Shown here: positions 55,879 through 64,000 of the stretch, piece by piece
Numbering within the stretch: the stretch's first letter is position 1
Layout of the letters: every line of letters starts with the position of its first letter
Assembly (NCBI RefSeq): GCF_007565055.1
Contig: NC_044560.1
Coordinates: 45,924,530 to 45,988,529 of the forward strand
Reading direction: 5' to 3'
Source: Rhinopithecus roxellana
Lineage: Eukaryota; Chordata; Mammalia; Primates; Cercopithecidae
DNA: 64,000 bases
The notes under the pieces: model-generated
What the model was told of the DNA's origin: nothing
The model's database searches: none
The model's input: only the letters and a program-made list of their open reading frames with translations
Position numbers and translations under genes: made by a program

Positions 55879-56311
55879 TGTTAGTTTCCTAGGGCTGCCA
55901 TAACAAAATAACGGAGAGACTTAAAACAACAGAATCTCACAGTCCTGGAAGCCAGAAGTCTGAAATCAAGGTGTCAGCAGAGTCTTCCTCTCTGATGGCT
56001 CTAGAGAAGAATCTTTCCTTGCTCTTTTAGCATCTGGGTTCCCCGGGTTAGAAAATGCATCACTCCAGTCACATGGCCATCTTCTCGCTGTGTGTATTCA
56101 TATCATTTCCCCTCTATTTTTCTGTCTCTGTGTCTAAGTTTCCCCTTTTTATAAGAACACCAGTCATATTATATTAGGGCTCACCCTAAAGACCTAATTT
56201 TAACCTCATTACCTCTATAAAGATCCTATTTCCAAATAAGGTCACATTCTAAGGTACTGGGGGGTTAGGACTCAACGTTTCTCACTGGGGGGGACACAAT
56301 TCAACCCGTAA
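55879..56311 (-). mobile_element. MLT1-type MaLR LTR, minus strand, near full length
   Basis: 'TGTTAGTTTCCTAGGGCTGC', 'CAGAAGTCTGAAATCAAGGT', 'AAGTTTCCCCTTTTTATAAG' and 'GACACAATTCAACCCGTAA' cover the MLT1 LTR from end to end in RC. Confidence 0.93.
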
Positions 56312-56914
56312 ATTGCTCAAACTTGGGCAAATGCCAAGATGGAGTAGACATTAAGACCCTGATGACACAACTTAGCCTCTGAATTAACCAACTCTGAAAC
56401 CCATCCTGACTCAGGACTTGCTGACATGTGAGATATATATAAGAACATCTTTCTGTATTGTTCAAGTAATTTCTCATTGAGATATCTGTTACTTATAGCT
56501 GAACACATCATTCCTGCGACAGATGCTGTGTAAAAACAGACCTCATTCTACCATTTAATAGTTGTATATACTTAGAAAAAAATCACTTGCACTCTCTGAG
56601 AATACTTTCTGTATCTCTACATTGAATCAAATATTACATGAGAGTTGTCACAAGGATTAGATAATGCCTTTCAACAGCATTATACAGAGAAGGTGTTCAG
56701 TAGATTGCTGTTATGCTCTTTTTAAAAACTACCCATGTGACTTTGGAAGAATAAAAACAATATCCTATAATCTATTGCAAAGAGACGAATGAGAACCAAT
56801 AGTTCCTTATGGTTATTACATTTCAAAATCAATCATTTTGCCCATGTTCTTCACTTGGGAATTCTGCACCTTTCCAAGTCTTTGTCAGTCTTTTCTGAAA
56901 GCCACCATCTACGA
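56312..56914. other. Single-copy segment, nothing recognised
   Basis: 56560-56720 has MIR-like words ('ACTCTCTGAGAATACTTTC', 'GTTGTCACAAGGATTAGATA') and is probably a degraded plus-strand MIR. Otherwise nothing. Confidence 0.45.
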
Positions 56915-57115
56915 GAGGCAGTGAGCACAGTGGTTAAAAGCACAGACTTTGGAATCAGGCCACATGGATTCAAATCTTGCCTCCGCAAGTTACTTAACCT
57001 TTCTGTACCTCAATTTCCTCATCTTTAAAACAGGGAAATGATGATGATAATAGTTTCTCTTGGTACACCTAAGAGGAGTCAAAAGATGTAAGGTGATTAG
57101 TGGAGTTTCATGTAG
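56915..57115 (+). mobile_element. MIR SINE, plus strand, with tRNA-like head preserved
   Basis: 'CACAGTGGTTAAAAGCACAG' and 'CATGGATTCAAATCTTGCC' preserve box-A-like and box-B-like words of the ancestral tRNA promoter, followed by the core 'TTACTTAACCTTTCTGTACC'. Confidence 0.93.
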
Positions 57116-57184
57116 AAGCATGTTAAACACATACTCTTTCTTCCTTTCAGTCTTCATTATTGTCTGCAATCACCTTGGGAAGTG

Positions 57185-57365
57185 ACAGCAGTAGTTTGCA
57201 AACTTCGGTGAGTGTAAAAAGCACCTGTGATGCTTATTGTACACAGACTCGAAAGACTTCTGCCTCTCCCACCCAGAAATTCTGATCCAGCAGATCTGAG
57301 ATGCTAAAAAACACTCCAGGAGAAATTGATGCAGATGCCTCCTTATCACACATTGAGAGACTCTC
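57185..57365 (+). mobile_element. MER5-type hAT-Charlie DNA transposon
   Basis: 'AGTAGTTTGCAAACTTCGGT', 'CCAGAAATTCTGATCCAGCA' and 'AATTGATGCAGATGCC' follow MER5A/B order. Confidence 0.78.
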
Positions 57366-57439
57366 TATTTTACTGATTGGAAGTCAGAAAACATGGAAGT
57401 GGTTACTCATCTTGGAGATGAGTAACTTCCCTTATCCTC

Positions 57440-57565
57440 CCTACTAGTCTGAAAGCTTCTAAAGGCAGAGACATCATTATCTCTCTATCCTTTCTCTCAC
57501 CAGACACCTAACACAGTACCTTGCTCACAGTTACTCAAAAGTATTTATTAAGTTAAATTTAGAGA
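57440..57565 (+). mobile_element. L2 LINE 3' end, plus strand
   Basis: 'GAAAGCTTCTAAAGGCAGAG', 'CACCTAACACAGTACCTTGC' and 'AAAAGTATTTATTAAGTTAA' match the L2 terminus. Confidence 0.82.
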
Positions 57566-57708
57566 GGGCTCAGATGAGATAGAAACTGAAGTGGTTGAGA
57601 AAGAGAAATGGAGATACAGGCAAAAGGAAAATACAATCTGCTAATCATTTAGCAATCCCAAGAAATTCAGTTAGGTACAGCTGCCCTGAACCAGCCCCAG
57701 CGCCCAGT

Positions 57709-58070
57709 TTTCTTTCTTTCTATTTTTTTTTTTTTTTTTTTTTTTTTGAGACAGGGTCCAGGCTGGAGTGCAGTGCCACTATCAGGGTTCACTGCAGCCT
57801 CTACCTCCCCCAGCTTAGGTGATCCTCCCACCTCAGACTCCAGGTAACTGGGATGACAGGTCCACCACCACATCTGGCTAATTTTTATAATTTTTATATT
57901 TTTTATATTTTATATTTTATTTTTATATTTTATATTTTTTATATCTTATTTTATAGAGATAAGTTTTGACATGCTGCCCAGGCTAATCTCAAACCCCTGG
58001 GTTCAAGTGATTCACCCGTCTCAGCCTCCCAAAGTGCTGGTATTACAGGCATGAGCCAGAGAACCCAGAC
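57709..58070 (-). mobile_element. AluJ-like, minus strand, AT-rich linker expansion
   Basis: RC Alu with a degraded left arm. The central linker (57880-57955) has grown into about 75 bases of TTTTATATTTTA-type repeat. Flanks 'CCCAGTTTTCTTTC' and 'CCCACTTTTGTTTC' look like a diverged target duplication. Confidence 0.93.
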
Positions 58071-58375
58071 CCACTTTTGTTTCTATAAGCCCCACTAACA
58101 TGTGACCCTGGATAGCAGAGTCACTAGGAAACTCTGGGATTCCATGCTGGTTTCACTTTTCAGACTTCTGCCAATCTGGGACACAACTCCTTGAGCCCAA
58201 AGCAACCTAGAGACCAAGTGCAGGAGGATAAATGGGCAAAAATGTCCATTGAGAAGCTGAATTTAGACTTCTTATTGTTACTGCGTCACTCAACCAGTTA
58301 AGCTTAGCTCTTTTGGGGCAACAGCAACAAAAAACATTTTCAGGTTGTTTTGTAAACTCATTAATGTTAATCATG
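58071..58375. other. Single-copy segment, nothing recognised
   Basis: Nothing recognised. Confidence 0.4.
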
Positions 58376-58560
58376 TAGCAATACATAGCTACTATTTATT
58401 GAAGGAAGCATCTACTATATGGGGTAGATGCTTTTCATGAATTATGTAATTAAATTCTCAATAATTTGTTCAACTAAGATTTGTTGATCATCTACTATAT
58501 GCTGGGCTATCAAATAAAAACCAATATGATATACCTATCAATATATACAACTATATAACT
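58376..58560 (-). mobile_element. MIR then L2 fragments, minus strand
   Basis: 58376-58460, 'ATAGCTACTATTTATTGAAG', is MIR-like. 58465-58560, 'AACTAAGATTTGTTGATCAT' and 'CTACTATATGCTGGGC', is the RC L2 end. Confidence 0.6.
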
Positions 58561-58649
58561 ATACCTTTGTCTCATTTATGACTGTAGAGAAAGAAATTTC
58601 CTAAAAAGACTGGGTGGCTGGTAAGTAGAAAGCATTGGTATGGTATCTG

Positions 58650-58705
58650 ATGCAGTAAGTACTTAAAATGTAAGTCATTATTATTATTGTTGTTATCTGT
58701 TACTA
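58650..58705 (+). mobile_element. MIR tail with (TTA)n, plus strand
   Basis: 'GCAGTAAGTACTTAAAATGT' then TTATTATTATTG fits a MIR 3' end. Confidence 0.5.
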
Positions 58706-59144
58706 GAGTACTGCTATTGACTCCACAGAACTTTCTGGAAACATTCTGGGTGAATGTTTCTTCATCTTGCTTATTTGTACTTACTAAATGTTCTACAATA
58801 ACTATGCAATATTATTGTAATAAAAAATAGAAGTAATACACTTTAAAAGCAAGGTATTTTCTGCCTCCCACATCCACAAATGAAAATCATTGTCTTTGAC
58901 AGCACCACCTAGTGGTTTCCAGAGAGTGTGACGGCAGACCCTTTATTTGCCCTCATCCACATCCTGTGGACACTTTCTCAGAGATCTTCATTCTCAGAGA
59001 TCTTCATATCAACATCTATAGGAGGTGCGATTATGAGAGGTTCCAACATTCACACGGTATCCTCCACTCATGTCTGACCAATTACTGACATGCTTTATTT
59101 CTGTGCCTTTACTGATCTTTAGAACTCACATTTTTTTCATGATG
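58706..59144. other. Single-copy segment with a 16-bp tandem duplication
   Basis: TTCTCAGAGATCTTCA occurs twice in perfect tandem at 58975-58990 and 58991-59006. Otherwise nothing recognised. Confidence 0.7.
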
Positions 59145-59157
59145 GGATGATTTTATT

Positions 59158-59160
<3 letters not shown>

Positions 59161-59192
<32 letters not shown>

Positions 59193-59474
59193 AGAAGGAG
59201 TCTCGCTCTGTCACCCAGGCTGGAGTGCAGTGGCCAGATCTCAGCTCACTGCAAACTCCGCCTCCCGGGTTTACGCCATTCTCCTGCCTCAGCCTCCCGA
59301 GTAGCTGGGACTACAGGCGCCCGCCACCTCGCCCGGCTAGATTTTTGTATTTTTTTAGTAGAGACGGGGTTTCACCGTGTTAGCCAGGATGGTCTCGATC
59401 TCCTGACCTCGTGATCCGCCCGCCTCGGCCTCCCAAAGTGCTGGGATTACAGGCTTGAGCCACCGTGCCCGGCC
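59161..59474 (-). mobile_element. Young AluY, Old World monkey type, minus strand
   Basis: T-run of about 30, RC AluY with 'GTGGCCAGATCTCAGCTCAC' and 'CAGGCTTGAGCCACCGTG'. Perfect 16-bp target duplication GGATGATTTTATTTCT at 59145-59160 and 59475-59490. Confidence 0.98.
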
Positions 59475-59639
59475 GGATGATTTTATTTCTTATGGGACTT
59501 TTATTTCAATACTTTTTCCTCACAGAAATACAACTTAGGAATCCAAGGAGACCTCTAACATGCCAGCACATACACAATACAAATCTCCTAATATTTTAGA
59601 GATATAGCTGGAGGTATAAAAATCATTAGACAAAAATGT

Positions 59640-60395
59640 TTAATAGTACAAAAAGCATTTATTGAGGACCTACCAAGTGGCAGTCATCATGTAAGATGCT
59701 GCAGTGAAAAGCTAAATAAAACATGCTCCTTCAGTGTGGCAATTCCTCAAAGACCTAAAGACAAAACTACCATTCAACTCAGCAATTCCAGTCCTGGGTA
59801 TACACCCGGAGGAATAGAAATCATTCTATTATAAAAATGCACGCACATGTATGTTCATTGCAGCAGTATTCACAATAGCAAAGACAGGGAGTCAACTTAA
59901 ACGCCCATCAATGGAAAACTGGATAAAGAAAAAATGGGGGTACATAGACACCATGGAATACTATGCAGCCATAAAGAACAAGATCATGCCCTTTATGGGA
60001 ACATGGATGGAGCTGGAGGCCACTATCATTAGCAAACTGACTCAGGAACAGAGAACCAAATACCACATGTTCTCACTTACAAGTGGGAGCTAAAGGATGA
60101 GATCTCATGGACACATATAGGGGAACAACACACACTGGGGCCCATTGGGGGGTGGAAAGTGGGGGCAGAGAGAGGGGATCATGAAAAATAACTAACTAAT
60201 GGGTATAAGCTTAATACCTGGGTGATGAAAATAGTCTGTACAACAAACCTTCATGACACAAGTTTACCTATGTAACAAACCTGCACATGTACCCCTGAAC
60301 TTAAAAGTTAAAAAAAAAAATGCTCCTTGCCCTCAACAAACTTTTATGGGAAACTCAATGTTTAATGCAATATACTGTGACACAGTAACTCATGA
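59640..60395 (-). mobile_element. L2 LINE, minus strand, split by an L1P
   Basis: 'AAGCATTTATTGAGGACCTA' starts the RC L2 at 59640. After the L1 the text resumes 'TGCTCCTTGCCCTCAACAAA' and runs to about 60395. Confidence 0.75.
59732..60315 (+). mobile_element. L1P 3' end, plus strand, 5' truncated, inside L2
   Basis: ORF2 tail ('CCATGGAATACTATGCAGCC', 'AACATGGATGGAGCTGGAGG') then 3' UTR to 'CCCCTGAACTTAAAAG' and an A-tail. Flanks AACATGCTCCTT and AAAATGCTCCTT mark the target duplication. Coding frames are broken. Confidence 0.94.
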
Positions 60396-61030
60396 ATGCA
60401 CCCATTCGTTCATTCCACAAGTATTTTTTGAGCACATATTATATACAAGGTACCGTTCTAGGCACCAGAGATACAGAAATGAATGAAATAAATGAAGTCT
60501 CTGCCTCTGGAGCTTCCCATCTAATGGGGGAGAGATAATAAACAAATGAATACAAGAACAGTCATGATGAGAAGTACTCCAAAAAAAAAACTAACTGGTT
60601 AAAGGAAATAAAGCCAAGGTTGCTTTCAATATAGGATAGACAACAAAAGCCTCTCTAGTCAGAGGCTATAAAGAGACTTTGAGGTAGTTAAGGGAGCAAG
60701 CCGTGCAGATATTGCAGGAGCAGTATTCCATGCAAGGGTGCTGAGATGGGAGTGTGCTCCCTGTGTTGACAGATCTGTGTGGCTAAGCAAAGTGACTAGG
60801 GAGAGAGTAGAAGGTGAATAATTTGGACCAGAGTCTGTAGATCTGGTGGTCACAGGAAAGACCTTTGATTTGACTCAAGAGTTAATGAGAAGCCACTGGC
60901 AGGTTTTAATCAGAGGAGCAACAGGCTCCAACTTACATTTGAAAATGATCATTTAGTTGCCGAGTGGGTATTATCATAGAATGTAGGAGGACAAGAACAG
61001 ACACGAGAAAATGATGCAATAATCAAATGG
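60396..61030 (-). mobile_element. Long L2 LINE, minus strand
   Basis: 'CATTCGTTCATTCCACAAGT', 'CCGTTCTAGGCACCAGAGAT', 'GAGCTTCCCATCTAATGGGG', 'GAGAAGCCACTGGCAGGTTT' and 'GAAAATGATCATTTAGTTGC' follow RC L2 for over 600 bases, one of the best-preserved L2s here. Confidence 0.9.
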
Positions 61031-61619
61031 ATGAATGTCTGCAAAATAAGTGAATGTATGGATAAGACGTAAAAGCGGAATAGAAGAGGTAGTATTTGAT
61101 TACACCTGGAGTGGCAAGAAAAGGCTCTTCCTTCGAGGTGAGGCCTAGACAGGGATTTGCTTTATATTTTCCAGTTTGATTTTTCTTTTTTCTTTTTGGC
61201 AAAGTATGTCCTTTCGTCAGGAGACATAATACCAGTGTCTCTCTTTTGTGATGTTAGTAGCTTAATTAATGCCTCAATCCATTCATTCATTAGAGGTTGC
61301 AAAACGTTGATACTCTCTATCTTTCTGTCTTTATTAGCTGGAATATGTTTACAAAAAGAAACTTTCCTTCATCTTCAATTTGGTTATCCAGTTGTATAAT
61401 TTACATAGAAAAGGCAAGCCAAATGTTTCATTCTTTCCTTTTATTTTCAGTTTTCAGACAGCCTATTGGTCCAACAGCATCTTTTCATGGTGACCCCACT
61501 ACTTGCTTTCTCCCTCTCTTCCTTTTTGCCGCTCCTTCCTCTTTCCCCCTTCCCTTTACTCTTTTTCTTTTTTGCTATCATTGTGAATTTATGATTTTTA
61601 ATTATATCTGATGGGTTTT
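61031..61619. other. Single-copy segment, pyrimidine-rich in part
   Basis: 61500-61580 is C/T-rich. No gene or repeat named. Confidence 0.45.
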
Positions 61620-61960
61620 AATCAGTTACAGTTATTACCTTTATGGATGCTTAAATTGTCCCATCTTTAGCCAGGAGCCTCTTCAAATTGGCTCCTGAGT
61701 CCTTTTCACCAAATCCCGAATGGTTCTGATCACCTCCTTGCCACCTAATAGAAGTTCTGACAAGCACACATTGAACATTCTTTGTCCCTAACTTGGAATC
61801 AGCTATTTTCTAAGGAGCCTTGGTTCCTGTTAGTGAGCGATGGTATTTCAGCACCACAGTCTAGTACTAGGGGTGCTCAGTGTTTCTGTGTTGGTCATTG
61901 TTTCTAGGACTTTTCACTGGACAGAGTTGAAATTCCAAAAATAAAATTAATTACGATTTC
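61620..61960. mobile_element. Ancient interspersed repeat, LINE-like, family unresolved
   Basis: 'CCATCTTTAGCCAGGAGCCT', 'TTGGCTCCTGAGTCCTTTTC' and 'GAAATTCCAAAAATAAAATT' resemble a widespread old mammalian LINE segment that I recognise but cannot assign to a subfamily. Confidence 0.5.
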
Positions 61961-62269
61961 CCATTGATACTTTAATTTAAACTATGAAAGTTTTATTCCT
62001 TTCTCCCACACTGACAGCCCCACTTTTCAAAAACTCCAGAAATGATAGAATTATAATAATTCATAATTACTAATTCATTTTATTTCCCCCACATATACAC
62101 AACAATCTCATAATCTCATAACCACCAACAGGATTACTGTAAATAAGTTTAAGATTCTTTCCGCAGTTCTTTTGTCCTGAGGATATCTTGCCCATATGAG
62201 GCACAGACAAGTTTCTGAGGATTCAATTATTTGGAATTGTTCATGTTATGGGGCTTTAGAGTTTACTGT
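61961..62269. other. Single-copy segment, nothing recognised
   Basis: AT-rich; nothing recognised. Confidence 0.4.
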
Positions 62270-62284
62270 GGAAGCATATATTTA

Positions 62285-62604
62285 TTTATTTATTTTTTAT
62301 TTTTTTTTTATTTTTTTTTTTTTTGAGGCGGAGTCTCGCTCTGTTGCCCGGACTGGAGTGCAGTGGCCGGATCTCAGCTCACTGCAAGCTCCGCCTCCCG
62401 GGTTTGCGCCATTCTCCCGCCTCAGCCTCCCGAGTAGCTGGGACTACAGGCGCCCGCCACCTCGCCCGGCTAGTTTTTGTATTTTTAGTAGAGACGGGGT
62501 TTCACTGTGTTAGCCAGGATGGTCTCGATCTCCTGACCTCGTGATCCGCCCGTCTCGGCCTCCCAAAGTGCTGGGATTACAGGCTTGAGCCACCGCGCCC
62601 GGCC
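62285..62604 (-). mobile_element. Young AluY, Old World monkey type, minus strand
   Basis: T-rich tail with TTTA units, then RC AluY with 'GTGGCCGGATCTCAGCTCAC' and 'CAGGCTTGAGCCACCGCGCC'. CpGs are well preserved. Perfect 15-bp target duplication GGAAGCATATATTTA at 62270-62284 and 62605-62619. Confidence 0.98.
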
Positions 62605-62619
62605 GGAAGCATATATTTA

Positions 62620-62820
62620 ATAAGTGATTATAAGGCAATAAATGTTACAAAAGAAGTACAGGGATCAAAGTGAGGTTCACCTGTCTGTTACATGTCCTGC
62701 CTGAGGAAGCGATGCTTAAACTGAAACCTGAAATGTGAGTTGGAATTATCTTAGCAGAGTATGGGTTGGGGAGCAGGGAGGGAGTGTTTCATACAAGGAG
62801 AAGAGGTCCCTAGACTCAAT
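62620..62820 (-). mobile_element. L2 LINE fragment, minus strand
   Basis: 'AACTGAAACCTGAAATGTGA' and 'GGAGCAGGGAGGGAGTG' resemble RC L2 text 'GAGACCTGAAGGATGAG...'. Confidence 0.55.
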
Positions 62821-63121
62821 TTATAAGGCACTCTGAAAATAAAATGCCAAAAAATAAAACCCCATCGCTTTTTAGAATTTTCTTTTTAAGTCATGCTTTC
62901 CAAGAATCAAAAGATCATCATCCAAACCAGATCTAATCTCTTCTTTGGGAGTGAGTTTCAAGTAAGAAGTCACAAAGAAAGTAACCGTTGCACAAAGCCA
63001 TCAACATGCTTTCATGGCAACCCAAAACCATATTGCTTAGCTTAATCACCCATTTTATTTATCCTACTTAGCTTCCATTTTCCAAAGTGAAGGCCTCAGA
63101 GCATAAGGACTCGCCCCTGTT
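62821..63121. other. Single-copy segment, nothing recognised
   Basis: Nothing recognised. Confidence 0.4.
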
Positions 63122-63133
63122 AAGAATATTTAA

Positions 63134-63402
63134 GGCCGGGCGCGGTGGCTCACGCCTGTAATCCCAGCACTTTGGGAGGCCGAGGCGGGCGGATCACAAG
63201 GTCAGGAGATCGAGACCACGGTGAAACCCCGTCTCTACTAAAAATACAAAAGATTAGCCGGGCGCGGTGGCAGGCGCCTGTAGTCCCAGCTACCCGGGAG
63301 GCTGAGGCAGGAGAATGGCGTGAACCCAGGAGGCGGAGCTTGCAGTGAGCTGAGATCGCGCCACTGCACTCCAGCCTGGTGGACAGAGCGGGACTCCGTC
63401 TC

Positions 63403-63429
<27 letters not shown>
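63134..63429 (+). mobile_element. AluY with the 12-bp left-arm deletion (Yc/Yd-like), plus strand
   Basis: 'GAGATCGAGACCACGGTGAA' lacks the usual ATCCTGGCTAAC, a 12-base deletion known from AluYc/Yd lineages. Full length with a pure A-tail of about 30. Perfect 12-bp target duplication AAGAATATTTAA at 63122-63133 and 63430-63441. High CpG retention suggests a fairly recent insertion. Confidence 0.97.
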
Positions 63430-63433
<4 letters not shown>

Positions 63434-63534
63434 ATATTTAAAAAGAAGAGCTTTGGGAGGTGAAGGGCATTTCCAGGAGGGAACCCAGGGAGGGTCTGAA
63501 GCTGCAGTAGAAATTACAATAAGCCTGAGGGGTT

Positions 63535-63750
63535 ATTCTGTGGATGGCACTGTATTAACATACATCTAATCTAATCCTCAAAACAACTCTGTAAGTTAGG
63601 TGCTGTTATCTCATTTTAGATCTAAGGAATCAAAGAACCAGAGAAGGCACAGACAAAATTCAAAGTTACGTAGCTGCTAAGTGGGAGGGCCAAGATTCAA
63701 AGTATGGTCTACTGGATTCCAAAACCAAAATTCCACCCATGACCTTACTG
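63535..63750 (-). mobile_element. MIR SINE, minus strand
   Basis: 'CTAATCCTCAAAACAACTCT', 'GTAAGTTAGGTGCTGTTATC' and 'GTAGCTGCTAAGTGGGAGGG' are RC MIR in order. Confidence 0.9.
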
Positions 63751-63854
63751 AATTTCATTAGCTTATTCTCTAGAGACACAGCTTATTGGAATAAGACACT
63801 GTGGTTTATAAAATAAGTTATATTAGCCTCGATTCACATCTCAAGTATAAAGAG

Positions 63855-64000
63855 CAGTCACCATCAGAACTAACATTTGGTTAGCCCTTTACAGCTTATG
63901 ATGGAATCTTTTCTAACTCAGTTGATTCTCTTTATTCCCATTTCAGAGGAGGAGACTGAGATTCACAAAGAAGTTAACTTGCCCAGCTAGTTAAGTGGCA
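63855..64000 (-). mobile_element. MIR SINE, minus strand, cut by window edge
   Basis: 'GAACTAACATTTGGTTAGCC', 'CCCATTTCAGAGGAGGAGAC' and 'CTTGCCCAGCTAGTTAAGTG' are RC MIR. The tRNA-proximal end lies beyond the window. Confidence 0.88.

Noticed and set aside
54915..56311. Two minus-strand MLT1 LTRs as ends of one endogenous retroelement
   Set aside because: They look like different subfamilies, and the DNA between them is another LTR fragment in the opposite orientation, with no gag/pol-like frame.

Overview
This is a repeat-rich, non-coding stretch of a primate nuclear genome, almost certainly from an Old World monkey (macaque, baboon or a relative). The primate call rests on many full-length dimeric Alu elements, L1P/L1PA fragments and MaLR/THE1-type LTRs. 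The Old World monkey call rests on the youngest Alus (13265, 55477, 59161, 62285). They carry a 'TCAAGCC' 5' variant and/or a 'GATCTGGCCAC'/'GATCCGGCCAC' right-arm variant that I associate with cercopithecid AluYRa subfamilies. A young L1 at 44756-45637 also has a short tandem duplication in its 3' UTR of a kind I associate with monkey L1s. No CpG island, convincing protein-coding exon, tRNA, snRNA or rRNA gene is visible. The longest open frames lie in repeats or are no longer than chance predicts. I cannot name the locus.

Layout. 1-4.4 kb: two MER2/Tigger DNA transposons, an Alu lacking its 3' end, an antisense L1, an L2, and a MIR split by MER2 that is itself split by an Alu. 4.4-13 kb: mostly single-copy DNA with MIR, L2, Alu and a small DNA transposon. 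13-16 kb: two adjacent Alus sharing one target motif, an L2 and an old LTR. 16-20 kb: mainly single-copy DNA. 20-25 kb: a MIR inside a MIR, L2s, old LTRs and Alus. 25-34 kb: single-copy blocks with MIR/L2, including a CpG-retaining block near 28.6 kb. 34-36 kb: a 90-bp direct duplication and an L1M 3' end. 36.8-38.7 kb: a four-level nest, L1M > MIR > Alu > solo MST/THE1 LTR. 39.6 kb: a 200-bp purine microsatellite. 40-44 kb: Alus, a candidate conserved block at 40.7-41.1 kb and a long L2. 44.7-50 kb: a twin-primed (5'-inverted) young L1, a second L1P, an L1MA and Alus. 50-54 kb: single-copy DNA. 54-58 kb: Alus and MLT1-type LTRs. 58-64 kb: young Alus, an L1P inside an L2, a long L2 and two MIRs.

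Nothing here forms a pathway, operon or new molecular system. What the window offers is a readable record of insertion history, several small duplications, one degenerate coding-like relic (573-860, minus) and a few repeat-free AT-rich blocks that could be distal regulatory elements. Repeat family names come from recalled consensus features, not a database search. Coordinates of old MIR/L2/L1M copies are approximate to tens of bases.
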